From Cavia porcellus (Eukaryota > Chordata > Mammalia > Rodentia > Caviidae): DNA of 64,000 nucleotides. The stretch lies in contig NW_026947509.1 of the NCBI RefSeq assembly GCF_034190915.1, positions 34,046,767-34,110,766 on the forward strand. Reading direction: 5' to 3'. The position numbers and the translations under genes were made by a program. Position 1 is the first letter of the stretch; each line of letters opens with the position of its first letter. The notes beneath the pieces are model-generated. The model had not been told where the DNA came from and did no database searches. It saw only the letters and a list, made by a program, of their open reading frames with translations. Shown here piece by piece: positions 1-11,619 of this stretch.

Positions 1-696
1 AGAAGCTAAAGCCTAGGTTTTTATGTGACTGCTCCTTGCTTGTTTGTTTGTTTAAGGTAAGCTCTGAAGTGAAACTCTTAAAAGACAGAATAGGTGAACA
101 AAACAACACTGTGAGCCAGACTCATCCAGCCCCAGGCCTTGCACCCCTGAGCATCTCCCAGGCCTCGCAGGGTACCTGTGCACATGGTTCATCCCCAACA
201 GCCCACTGCAGTGAAGAGCAGTGTAACTACATGGCCAGCGGCACTAACTGTACACTGTCCAAGCTCTAGAGGTTCCTTGTGTCGGCACACAGGGGAGAAG
301 CTCTCTTCAGCAACTGGCCAGAGAGTGGCCACCTGCTTCTGGTCTAGCACACTGACCATGCCTCGGGAACACAAAGCCTCACACTAGAATGTCACTCTGT
401 CCTCTGTCATTCCTGCCACCATGAGCTCTTTGTGCAGGCAGAGCCAGCCAGGCTTGCACCCACACCTGCAGGCGCCCCCATGACCCTGACCATCAAGCAA
501 TGGAATGAAGCACAAACATGGGTTTCACTTACATGACACTGAACTGAATACTCTGGAAGAACTAAGACAGCCTTATTTAAATTTTTTGAAATGGATATGG
601 GGTTGACAATAAGAAATTAGAGCAAAAACTAAAAAGTCTAAGAGAAATCTATCTTCATATTGTTTCTCCAAATTTTCACTTAAATAATCAAAACCA

Positions 697-873
697 GCCA
701 GGTGTGGTGCCAAACCCTTGCAATCCCAGCACTTGGGAAGCTGAGGCAGAAGGTTCACTAGAAGTTCAAGGCCAGCCTAGGCTACCTGGTGAGTTCAAGG
801 ACAGTCCGGTCTACATAATGAGACTGTCTCAAAAAAAAAAAAAAAAAAAAAAAAAAAACATAATAAAACAAAA
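697..873 (+). repeat. B1 SINE with A-tail
   Basis: 7SL-derived B1: the left-end consensus (gccaggtgtggtg), the 'cccagcacttgggaagctgaggc' core region and the internal B1 duplication are visible, ending in a long A tract. It is flanked by an exact 13-bp target-site duplication (aaataatcaaaac at 682-694 and 874-886), so both insertion ends are defined. Moved by L1 machinery. Confidence 0.9.
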
Positions 874-1168
874 AAATAATCAAAACTAAAAGTCACACAT
901 ATCTCATGAGTGGGGTTTAAGCAAGAAAGAAAATGCAAAACTTCACATTCACACACACAGAAAAGGCCGGGGCCCTTTATCCAAAGGCAGTCAAGTGAAC
1001 ACATAGGTTTAAAGCTACAAAAAAACATCTGCTTTTCCTTATTTCCTGCTTCCACCAACATTTCTGATTCACGGTGGCTCAACCACAGCCCCCAGCTGGG
1101 TCGCCTAAGGAACCGGCAAGCAGCTTAGGGGACGGCCAGTGGACAGAGATAAACCTGCAGGTCACAAC

Positions 1169-1263
1169 CTTGGCTGATTTCTGCGGTGACTTCTCGGATG
1201 GACCTCTGGCATCTGGGGACATGGGGGAGCTCTCGTCTTTTGTGACTTGTGTATCACTTTTTC
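1169..1263 (-). CDS. Possible minus-strand exon, unidentified
   Basis: On the minus strand a pyrimidine-rich tract ending in 'catttag' precedes 1263. The following frame (two bases completing a codon, then codons) is open and reads like real protein: KSDTQVTKDESSPMSPDARG and then a PSEKSPQKSAK segment, serine/proline/lysine-rich and hydrophilic. The 3' limit is uncertain. A weak donor (AAG/GTTGTG) ends the exon at 1169; another (CAG/GTTTAT) would end it at 1155; otherwise the frame runs to a stop near 1081. The two-base start fits the one-base end of the stronger exon at 23251-23485 on the same strand, joining as G/GA (glycine). Frame 0 of the same stretch is also open for about 33 codons, which lowers confidence. 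I do not recognise the protein. Confidence 0.3.
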
Positions 1264-1293
1264 CTAAATGAGAGAGAGAAAAGAGAAGAGACA

Positions 1294-3040
1294 AACCAGT
1301 TAGAGGCAGACCCCTTAAAGATAGAGACTTTTAACTTCAGCGCCGGGACGGGACAGACTCTTGAATACTTTGAAGCCCTCATTGCCTCCGGGTGGAAGAG
1401 GAAAGCCACAGAGGCTGGGGATCTGGCGAGGCCACTCACACCCTGCAGCCATGGGTCTGCACACATTGACCACCCACACCATATCTACCAGCATTATCCA
1501 CACTCTGAGGTATGCTTAACTGCCCATTTATCAAAATGCCACAAAACCCAGAGTATAAATGCAGACCCAGCCTACGTGAAGAATAGACAGGCAGTTTACT
1601 ATGCTCATCTGCTGAATAAAACAAAACCTAAATTAATGTTAACTTTTAAAAATACTTTAGTACTAGCCATAACAAACAAAATGGTGGAAAACAAATTTTA
1701 TTTATTAAAAAAATATTATCCCAATCCTGATTTTCCTGGCTTGTTTTAGTGATAGTATTTAAAGAGTGAAGTACTTTTGAAATGTATTTCAATGTTTAAT
1801 TTTCTTTGTTGTAAAATTTATAAAGTCCACTTCTACCCTGGAGTCGGAAAGCATACTCCCCAGAAAGAGGCCATCAGGTTCTGCACCAGAACTGTGAGAA
1901 ACAGCACATCCACACCTCTGAACACCGAAAGTTTTAAATTTTCACTTTTTACACTAGACATCCCCCTGAGATATTCTTATCCAACTCAGTTGGAGATTCT
2001 AGACTCTCGAGGTCACTCCAGGAAGCTAAGGGGACCCACACTTCTCACCACTCACTTTTCCACGGCCAACATGAATAAACCCACCCTTTCCCAGATGGCT
2101 GCTCTACAGCACAGGGCCAGCTTTGAGCTGGATCCCACAACCCAGCCCATGCTGGAAGCCCGTGCCAGTTGCCTCCTGACTCCAGAGGATTAAGCATGTG
2201 CTTTTCCATCTACACCTCACTCTACACTGAAGACCCCACTCAGAGCAGAATCTTCACCATCCTTTTCACCCAAGAAGAAATCCATGCGCACTTTCCCACT
2301 GTAGGTGACCTCCCCATCAGTCAAAGAAGGACAATCATCTGAGTTCTTTAGTTAGACCCATAATCCAGGATCTCAAAATCATCAGATGCTTCCAAAATAC
2401 TTTTTACAACCTTGGGGAAGGAAAAATATACCACATAAGGTGTTGATTTGCTTGTTCCGTTTGTTACTAATGTGTTCTGCAGAATAAGGAAATTCAGAAA
2501 AGAATGAAAGAGGAAATTACAAGTACATGCTACTTTGATAGTGATATTTCAGTTTTTTATCTCAAAGAAGCAAGTCATCAAGCCGAGGAGTGAAGGGACA
2601 GGTTTTTCCATGGCAACGCAAGCAAACAGTTTCTCTGGGATGGTCATTGGTGACTCCATCTTAAACTGACTATGACTTCAGGTTCCAGTCCAACAAGACA
2701 GTCTTCTGTTGCAAAGGTTACGCCAGGTCACTTAGGAACAGAGAGGGCAGTGATGGAAGTGGGCCCACGCATGACTCCAGATATCGCACCTGAGTATAAT
2801 CTTTCCAGGTTCTATGTTTCTACAGTTATCCTGGCAAAAGTAAGGCTTTGTTCAAAGTTACAGTGCAATAAATTAAACTGAAGTTTATAGGCACGCAAGT
2901 GAGGATCCACAGATGGTCAATGAATGTAAAGAAATGCAGTGCCAAGCCGGAAAGGTGAATCACCTTAGCATGTTTCCAACAACTATGTATTGCCACACTG
3001 AAAATCAAGCTGCTGATTTAATGAGAACCTGCATTGTTTA
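1294..3040. other. Non-repetitive stretch, nothing recognised
   Basis: Contains two chance open frames (1249-1749 and 1777-2193 plus) without coding character, and AT-rich DNA around 1620-1800. No splice-flanked exon, SINE or LTR was recognised. Probably intron or intergenic. Confidence 0.4.
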
Positions 3041-3044
3041 ATCA

Positions 3045-3235
3045 CAGATCATTTACTTATTCATTTATTCCATGTGCACTTATTGAGCACTGGTGTTGAA
3101 GATTCAGTTGTAACTGGAAGAAACATGATCCTGGCCCTCAAGAAACATACAAGCTAATGTGGAAGTGATATCTGTAAGTAATCACTCGATAAATATAAAA
3201 TTCCAAGTTGCAGTGAATGCTAAGGAAGAAACATC
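3045..3235 (+). repeat. Ancient L2-type LINE relic
   Basis: Contains the degraded L2-like run 'ttattgagcactg', 'tcctggccctcaagaaacatac' and 'aagtaatcactcgataaat', which follow the order of the 3' portion of mammalian L2-class repeats. No TSD is visible, as expected for an ancient copy. Confidence 0.5.
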
Positions 3236-4378
3236 CTAAGGACAGACAAAGGACACTGGTTTAGATTAGAGGTGAGGAAGGGTCACTGAGGCTGAGGCAG
3301 GAGGATGCTCTACGAATGAGTGGCATGGGATGGGGGAGAGGGCTCTTTGCACAATCAACTCCAGACAGAGACCACGAGACCAAAGTAAGCAAGGGTAAGC
3401 AGTGCAAGAGACCAGAGGCATAGAGATCAAGGCAACTGGGACTCTGCAGGACACAAGAATCCAGAATCCAAGCCTAAATCCCAGGGAAAGCTGGCTTTGT
3501 GCACAGAGACACAGCCCATGGCAGAAGCACAGCAGGCAGAGCCAGGGACACAAGTGCTGGGGATGAATGAAGGTGCTTTCTGCAGGGGGTCCTGCTAGAT
3601 GGGCGCTGACTGGATTGAAAGCTGGAGGTAGGAGACCCAGAGGATTTTAGACAGGACAAATGGGGGGTTATTTCCAGCTCCATGACCCCTGCAGCTAGAC
3701 TAAGGAAAGTGATAATCAGTAGTGCTCCACTGCAGAGGTGGCTACGCATGAAAGCTGAGCAGAACCTGAGGGATGATGCTGTGTAAGGAGTGTGACACAA
3801 TGGTCTGGGGTCAGCACGAAGACCTGCGGTAGCTGTGAACAGGACTTGCATGCTGCTCAGGCTTCCGCGTGGACCCTAGAGCCCTGGAGCCAGGTCTGCT
3901 TGGCTATGAATCCACAGTGCTTTGACTGCTCCATGCTGCCAAGGAAGCAGCACAGTGCTGGCCTGCTCAGGAGGAGGGAGAGGCCTCTGAGGACACGACA
4001 GGGGCTGGAAGAACGCACAGATGCTTCCAACAGAAATAAGGGAGCCCAAAGGACTCAGCCCAGAACTTGTGAGCACCCAAGCACTGGGAGAGGGGCTGGC
4101 ATGGAAAGGCCCTAGGAAGGGATTTGCTGTAGCCCCCCTCGGGTGGAATCCCAGTGCGCTAGGCGGGAGGGACTGGGCATAACTGTGACAGGCCTTGGTA
4201 AGGGACACAGCTTACCCAGGCATCTAGTCTCTACTGCCTAGTAATAAGAACCTCAATTTGTAGAGAGGCAACTTGTAACTACACATGGTTGACATGTGTC
4301 AGTTTTAGCCAGTAAGAGTCAGGGGAAAGTGCTGCTAGTGACTTCTAAGGAGTATCCTCAAGGGCACACACCCACCCA

Positions 4379-4480
4379 GGCCAGGCATAGTGGCACACAT
4401 CTGTAACCCCAGCCCTGGGGAGACAGGGAGAAGGACTACACATTCAAGCCAATTCTCAGCACTCACAGAGTCCCTGTCTC
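4379..4480 (+). repeat. Degraded B1-like SINE
   Basis: Starts with 'ccaggcatagtggcacacat', retains 'ctgtaaccccagccctgggg' and ends with 'tccctgtctcaaa'. The middle is diverged. It runs directly into an ID-type unit, so the 4379-4650 block may be a B1-ID composite. Confidence 0.65.
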
Positions 4481-4482
4481 AA

Positions 4483-4560
4483 AGCTCAGCAGCATAAGCG
4501 CCTGCTTTGCACACTCACGGTCATGAGTTTGATCCCTGGTAGCAAAAAATTTTAAAAAAT
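4483..4560 (+). repeat. ID-type SINE
   Basis: tRNA-derived unit with 'agctcagcagcataagcgcc' (box A side) and 'catgagtttgatccctggta' (box B side), followed by an A-rich tail. Confidence 0.75.
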
Positions 4561-4567
4561 GAAAACT

Positions 4568-4650
4568 TTGGAGAGAGCGGGAGATGCAGCACAGTGGCAG
4601 AGCACCTCTGGGTTCAATCTCTGGTCTCCAGTACCAAAGAAGCAAACAAA
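4568..4650 (+). repeat. Second tRNA-derived SINE unit
   Basis: A further diverged ID/tRNA-like monomer: 'gagatgcagcacagtggcag' then 'gggttcaatctctggt'. It follows the previous ID directly, making a tandem tRNA-SINE arrangement. Confidence 0.55.
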
Positions 4651-4999
4651 CTCACTGAGACTCACTTCTTCCTCTCCACTGGCTAGAATACAGATGTGAC
4701 ACCTGGTTCTCAAGCACCCAACTTGGCTGATGAGGCCACTGCACAAGAGTGCTCTCTACCCAGAGAGTAGCATGGCAGAAGAGCTGAACATGCGGAGCTC
4801 CAGACAAGCTCTGGCCTGCCCACCTGCTGTCTGCTTTTGTGTGAGGGAAGAAAACCTCTTTCTTCAAAGCCACTGATACCTTAGGATTTAATGCTATTCT
4901 CGGCAGAACATACTTCCTAACACATAGGTCCAGACAAGGAGACTGACAAGCTCGGGCACTACCCCACAAAGCACTCTGAAAGCCAGGCAGTTCTGCTCT

Positions 5000-7140
5000 C
5001 ACCAGCTACACATCACATATGTATTTTAGGGCTATGCATTTAGTAGTATTGGAGTGTAGAGAAACAATAGGAGCAGAAGTCTCAGAGCTGGGTTGCAGTG
5101 TAGGTGATACAAGCAGGACCTGAACAGAAAGAGTGGCCACGGGCTGGGGTGGCAGGTCATAGGACCCATCCCAGCACTGCAGGGACTGGGACGCACTGAC
5201 CAGCGAGGCCATGACCAGGAACACAGGCCAGACTTGTGCATGCTTCTGAGGATTGTGCCGCCAAGGTCTTCCTCATTGCTATCAATGAATCAGCATAAAA
5301 TATGCTTAAATTAAATGAGTTTTTGGTGGACTTGGGAACAGTGGCTTGATAGAACAGCAAAACCCAGAATGAACTACAAAATGGGGTGGAGTGACACGGA
5401 AAAGGACAGAGCTACCAAACTCTGTTGTCCTTTCTAGTGGAAATAATTCTGTAAGTTTATAACCACCAAAATTCTTCATTTAGGAAACAATATTCTAAAA
5501 AACAGATACACTACTAATATAAGCAACTAACTAGGAAAACTTGTCCTATGGACCCTCTTCCCAGTGAGATGCCTGGGAAAGATCTGGCAAGACACGTCCT
5601 CAAGGGGCCAGGCCACGGTCCCTGTGAATAATCACGTGAGGCGTGAGCCTTGCTGATCGTGCCAGGACACCCAGTCAGCCCCTGCAGGGCCCGGGGACAG
5701 CAGGGACAGTCTCCAAGGCACCAACGAGTTCTCTTTACAAAGTCTCCAGGCCGGGAAGTTATCACCTGAAATAAGGTAATGGGAGTTTTTACCGCACGTT
5801 CACCTACATCTCCTCGTTGGAGTCACTCAACTTCACGTCACAGGCACCGCGGCGCTGTAATTCCAGTTTCACCAAGGAAACAGGGAATGGAAAGGCAGAA
5901 CAGGAGGGGTCAGCATGCAGCGATGCTTACTGCCCTGTGACCATGTTTTCCACACAACAAGAATTAAGCAGGTGGAAGGGCCAAGAAAGCCTGTGTCCGA
6001 GAATTGGAGAAGCAGCCATAGGACTCCCTAAAATGTTCTGCCAGTAAAGGCCCTGCTTTCCCACGGAAAGCCAGGCACTGCAAATGGCCCTGTCCCCTTG
6101 GGAGTGCTTCTGCTAGAAAGGAAACCAAGATGCAGCAAACGTCAGGTGCTGGGAGTGCTGGCAAGTGGTGTCCAGGGTGAGAGGACAGGAACCAAACCTT
6201 GAGCTCAGAAGGTGAGGCTGAGCAGTCACTGGCCGGGGGCGTGGCCTATGAGAGGGGAGGGAGTGCCAAGGCACAGACCAGAGACAGGCAGTGGGAGGCA
6301 GGCCATGTATTTTGTCGGAGCCGGGGCCAGGGCCAGGGCTAGGCACGAGGCCTCAATGGCCTTCGGAAGACTTCACGCTCTACACCTCAGCGGTGGGAGA
6401 GGCAGGCGCTCCATGGTTCTTCTCCACAGTGACCACACAATGGACGCAGTACTACCATGAGAGTCAGAGAACAGCCACAAGCAGTTCCGAGGAGTTAAGG
6501 AACTCAGCCAGGGCGCATCCACGGAGGTGGCTAGCGCAGCGCTGCCAGAACCCATCTGATTCTGGCCAAGCTCTTCTCACCAGATGGAGTACAATGCAGT
6601 GTGGATGAAAGATGAGTACCTGCGGGATGAGCTGACTGTGGTGGCAGGGCTGCAAAAAACTGTAATTCAATCACCAACACTGGAAGATGTTAAACTGCAG
6701 AAGCTGCCAAATGATCAATAGTCTTCTTGATATAACTCCACTCCCACCCTGCAGGGGGCAACCAAAAGCACCAGCTTTGTAGTTGCAAGACATAGACTCA
6801 CATACAAGTCCTCCTACCTTGAACTGTGTGGCCATGAACCAGCCTACTTTTTCCCCAAAATTCCTACGTTTGCAGATCAGGGGCAGTCTGGATAAGCTGT
6901 ATTTATGTGTAATACACTGGCATGAAGTACATTAAGAAAAATTGTTAGATGGTATATTGTAGTTGATGTTGTACGCTTTTGCAGTAAGTTCTGAGTGAAT
7001 CCAACTCTGTTAACTGGGGCACAAGTGACCAGACAAGACTGGGACAGAGGCTAATGGCAACATATAAAATAAGTGTCATTCCTCGTGTGTAGAATGTAAC
7101 CTATGACCTGCTCTACAGAGGCAACTGAAGGATCAAATGG
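5000..7140. other. Non-repetitive stretch, no gene recognised
   Basis: Several short open frames on both strands (up to about 105 codons, 6291-6608) lack splice context and protein-like composition. A fragment near 6770-6860 may be an old MIR but is too diverged to call. Confidence 0.35.
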
Positions 7141-7144
7141 TGTT

Positions 7145-7296
7145 GCTGGGCATGGCAGTGCACACCTGTAATCCCAGCACTTGAGAAGTTGAGGCAGGAG
7201 GATTGTTGCAAATTTGAGACAGCCTGGGCTACAAAGTGAGCTTAGGCCAGCCTAAATTGCACAGTGAGACCTTGTCTCAAAAAGAAAAAAAAAAAA
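7145..7296 (+). repeat. B1 SINE
   Basis: Full-length B1 with 'gctgggcatggcagtgcaca', 'aatcccagcacttgagaag', the internal duplication (agcctgggctacaaagtgag) and a mixed A tail. Confidence 0.88.
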
Positions 7297-7299
7297 TGC

Positions 7300-8810
7300 T
7301 ATGTTGGCACAGACACTTCCAGTAAAGATTTCATCACATGCTTTTTTAAAAATGTATAATGCATGAGAAGGTGCCTTGGAGGAGACAGAGGCAGGCCAGC
7401 ACCAGGAGGCTGGGCTCCCAGTGGCCATGGGAGTACGAGGAGAACCCAGGCTAGAGGCTGATGTGATGGGTGGGAACAGACTCAGGAAGAGAGGCTGGAA
7501 GCAGGAGGCCCAGTTAACAGGCCACTGTGGTGCATAGGGCTGGTCACACCAGTAGGGGTCCTGAGGGAGATTAGGGGATGCTGGGCAATGTGAGGTAGAG
7601 CAAAGCGTGGGAAAACCTGCCTCACTTTCTTCTACTAGAAATTCTTACAGTGTGTTTCCCAGGAGAGCAGCAAGACATACCAGGAGCACCGGCTCCCACA
7701 CAGCACTGACTCAGGAGGGAGGCGGTCGGCACCTTCACAAGCCTGTGCTACAATACAGGAGAGATGCACCATTGAAGGAAGAACATGTTCAAGCTGTCAA
7801 GTGAGGATGTGAGCTCAGTGGGGTCTCAAAGAGTTGGAGAGGTCAGCACTGAAGTCAGAATCTCAGGGGAAGGGGCACACTGGCAACAGGGGTGAGAGAG
7901 AGGCTCCTGAGGCTGGAGAACAGACAGAGCTCCTTTGGAGCACTGGCTGCTTTGGTGACTGCTCCCAACTAGGCGGGGAAAAGCCCATCAGAATACTGAG
8001 CAAAGGAAAAGCAGAGAAGTCTGTGAAGGAAACTGAGGCTGAGGTCAGGTGAGCTAGCCTAACTCGGAGTCAGAGAAGCCAGACGTGGAGGCTTCTTGCA
8101 GGAAAAACACATTTGGCAGTGCAGTGATGAGGTCACAGGGGACCCCAGAGAGACCAGCTATAGTGAAGGGAATCACGAGGGCTCAGGGTGCTGCAGCACC
8201 TGGGAAACAGAGTGGGGTGCAAAGTGCCAGGAGGAGGGCGTGGCGGGGTCTCAGGAAGTCTGGCTGGGAAGCAGTGGAATAATACAGGGTGGTGGCTATA
8301 CACAGAGGGAGAGACCATGACATGGCTTTTAATATTTATTTTTTTAAGATAAGAGGGGAGGCTCAGAATGCTAATTGCTGATGGGAAGGAACGAGGGAAG
8401 GAGGTGTGGTTGAAGCTGGCACAATTAGGAAAGGGAGGGGTCCCAGGAAGGAAGAGGTGGGACCCAGAGCCTGAGGGAAGGGATTAACCTCAGGCAGGAG
8501 GGCACTGGTGCCCAGTTCACTGTGCCAAAGGCATGGACCACAGGGCAGGGATCAGATTCAACACGAACCAGTTTGCCATGAAACAATGACGCCAATCTCA
8601 TCTGCTAACAGTGCTGGGAAGCCAGAGAAGACCCAGTGTGTACAGAGCTCCATGTCCCCCATACACACTCCCGAGCAGGCCTGAGTGACGATGGCATTCC
8701 AAAGCAGCAGCCCTGACCACGCCAGGCACAGTGCCCTGTGTGAAACCCAATAGCCAGTAAATCATTGCCACGTCCTGTCTCACACCTGGCACAGTGCTAG
8801 AGAGTTCCAC
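7300..8810. other. Purine-rich non-repetitive stretch
   Basis: G/A-rich DNA, much of it made of 'cagg', 'gagg' and 'gggaag' runs, with no recognised gene, splice-flanked exon or SINE. Confidence 0.35.
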
Positions 8811-8859
8811 GCACTACCGCATTTATGCTCTCCACAGGTCCGGGGACAGTGATGAGGGG

Positions 8860-8990
8860 ATCTGCCACTTTCAGAGATAGATAAACAGGCTCACAACAAT
8901 CAAATAACATACCTGCCCATGGATACCACCTAGAACGTGACGGAAGCAGGATTCAAACCTAAGTCTTATGAATGCCAACAGCACACTCCT
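8860..8990 (-). repeat. MIR SINE relic, antisense
   Basis: The order 'agatagataaacaggctcac', a middle of 'aataacatacctgccc' and 'gcaggattcaaacctaagtc' is the reverse complement of the core of mammalian-wide MIR (ancient tRNA-derived SINE). Confidence 0.5.
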
Positions 8991-8999
8991 TCCCATGAT

Positions 9000-10720
9000 G
9001 CCACAATACCTCCGTGATCTGAACAGCATTGACGGAAATGGGAATGGAAAAGAAAACGTGACATGAGGTGTGTGTGAGTGATAGGAACTAGGGGAATCCA
9101 GCAACTCTATTTGGGGCACATTTTCGTGTTTGGAGCGACAGTGAGACTTAAGCTTGCTGATGTCCTCTGCCCAGCTGGAGACAGGTTCTCCATCTGGAAT
9201 GGAGGCTGGGAATATCAGTTAGGTGACCATGTCATCTGAGAGTTCACACAAGGACAAGGACTGAGGAAAGAAGCCTTAGGGAGTTCAGAGCCATAAAGGG
9301 TCACGTGAATGAAGAGAAATAAGAGGGAAGCCCTTGCCTCCCCAGTTTCCCTGCACTGCCTTAATGCGCAGGCAGGTGGGCGATCAGCACCAAGCCCTTG
9401 TTCTGAAGAAATGTGGGTATCCTCCTCCTCAGGCTATCGAGCTGGGACTCAGCTCTGGGGAGCAGGGCTTTGGGACTCAAACCCGAATCCCCCACCAGGT
9501 CGTCTTCCCAGACACGGCTCCGCACCCCTCTCCATCGCCAGCTGCCAACTGTGCTTACTTAACGTGCCCCTGCTCTCCTCAGAGCACTCTCTGCTCCAAA
9601 TCCTCCTCTTGCCCAGGAGAAACAACTTTAAATTTCTCTCTACTAAAGCTTTAATTGCCTTTCAGCCTCATGGCTCCCAGAAGACCCCAAAAGCAGGTAC
9701 GTACACTCATGTGCTTCCATCTATAGCTACATCTTTCTCAACAGAGCAATGAGCCCTCTACGTTTCAAACTGACTTTGAGCTGAGATTTCTTAAGGGGAT
9801 GACCTTCTGTAATCCGAGCAGTTCAACACTAGAAATGCAGTGTTTATTGAAACTGCCTGGTTTCTGTTTACTGAAACCAGCCGGGTGTTTGTTTACTGCC
9901 TTCTAGGGACTGGCTACCAAAACTGCAAATGATGAGAAAGGCTATAAACCATCCGTGAGGTCTGGGCTGAGACTGGCCTCCAAGCACAGGCCGATGGGCT
10001 ACACAGAGTCATGCATCTCCAGCCTGCAGGCCCCCAGATATCAGGAAGATAACAGAGCCCCATGCCCAGCCTCTTAACATATGCCCCACATGCACCCCAC
10101 TGAGCATCTGCAGCAGCAGTAATGAGATCCAGTCACCGCTTGGGCGAGAAGAGAAGAATTAAAACACTGCCTCCCCAGAGGCGAGTCCTCTTTTCCAGTT
10201 CATTTGCTGTGATCTGGAAATAGCAGGACAAAGAGTGATCACTGCTTGGGAAAGGAAGTCAGATAGTTTGAAGAGGAGTAAACTAGTTTACATGCAAAGC
10301 ATCATTTCTGAGACCTATCTAGCTCCCCGGGAAAGAGAACAATGTAACTTGCAAAAACAGGTCGTGTTGTCTCCATCTTTGATGGAAAACTGTTTCTCCT
10401 TAATCAGGAAACAGGCTCTGGCTCTGAAAGCAAATTAGGCTACCATGGATGGTTCCAGCCAGGTCACAGAGACACAGATCCATTATTGTTTTGCTGCCAA
10501 ACCAGCAAATCTCCAGGTTTTCTAATAGCTGCTGTATGGGTGCTGCAGAGAAACAGAACCCATGTCTAACACAGGAAGAGACTGGTTTGGCTCTTCTTCC
10601 AAGCCAAAGGAAGGAAAGAGAGTCTTTTGTAGAATAGTTACCAACACAGAAACATTCTGGGGAATGCAAATGGATTAAACATGACCAAAAACCATGAATG
10701 AGAGAAATTTTTTTAAAAAT
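9000..10720. other. Non-repetitive stretch, no gene recognised
   Basis: A 147-codon plus-strand frame at 9309-9752 overlaps a 106-codon frame in another phase. Neither has a signal, domain or splice context. No repeats were recognised. Confidence 0.35.
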
Positions 10721-10724
10721 CCAA

Positions 10725-10900
10725 CCCAGGCATGGTGTCATATACCTGTAATTCCAGCACTTGGGAGGCTGAGGCAGGAGGATCACCACAAGTTCAAGGT
10801 GAGCATGACCTACATAGTGAGTTCCAGGTCAGTCTGCACTACATAGTGAGACTCTGTCTCAAAAAACAAAAAGAAAACAAAACAACAACAAAAAATCAAC
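10725..10900 (+). repeat. B1 SINE
   Basis: B1 with 'cccaggcatggtgtcatata', the internal duplication and a long A-rich tail of caaa-type runs. Imperfect direct repeats flank it (ttaaaaatccaac upstream, ttaaaaataccaac downstream), a plausible TSD. Confidence 0.88.
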
Positions 10901-11261
10901 CTTAAAAATACCAACTATAAATTGTAAACTGGAAAAAAGTAGCTGTAAATTCATGAAAGGGAATGATTACACATTTTGTGGATGACATTACGGCCACAAA
11001 GGGAATATCAAACTTCAGATTGCCCTCAACAACCTCCAGCTTCCAGGTCTTTATGTAACCCTCATCTTTCAGCTCTGGGCAGGGCCAGCCAACAAAATAT
11101 AGCAAGGACGACGGGATGTCACCACCACAGCTGGGGGTCCTAGGGCTGCAACTTCCTTCCATCTTTTCTATACTTCTGCGTTGTCCTGGTGGTGATGGGG
11201 ATGGAAGTCAGAACCTCATGTATACTGGAAAAAAGCTCCACCTCTGAGCTCCAATCCTGGT

Positions 11262-11610
11262 CCTGTGACTTCTGCCTTAACAGCTGACTCTCTCTTGATC
11301 TCATAAAACCAGCTGCCATACAGACAGGCCAGTGTACAAAGCCACTGAGGACAGCCTCTGGCCAAGAGCCGGCAAGAAGCTGAGGTCCCCCGCCCAAAGC
11401 CTGCATGGAACCGGAGAGCCGATAGCCAGAAGCATAGAAAGACACCTCCCCAGTCGGGCCTCCATACAATGAAGGCTGCAGCCTATGAAGAACCCATAGA
11501 GGACAAAGATGAGCTGTCCCGAGTAGTGACTCACAGAAACTCAGCTAGCAAATGTATTGTTTCTAGCCACTAAGACTCTGGCAGTTTGTTACACAGCAAC
11601 AGAAAACAAA
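11262..11610 (+). mobile_element. MLT1-like MaLR LTR relic
   Basis: The 3' part 'tgtttctagccactaagact' followed by 'cagtttgttacacagcaaca' matches the well-known MLT1 LTR end (gttttaagccactaagtttg, tttgttacagcagcaa). Upstream 'gactcacagaaactcagcta' and the aspartate/lysine-like AC-rich segment are also in MLT1 order. Non-coding, ancient, no internal genes. Confidence 0.6.
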
Positions 11611-11619
11611 CGCATGTCT

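Noticed and set aside
1249..1749. 166-codon plus-strand open frame
   Set aside because: No splice context or domain. The 5' part overlaps, on the opposite strand, the possible exon at 1169-1263 and the rest is AT-rich chance frame.
9309..9752. 147-codon plus-strand open frame
   Set aside because: Overlaps a second open frame in another phase, shows no signal, domain or splice sites.
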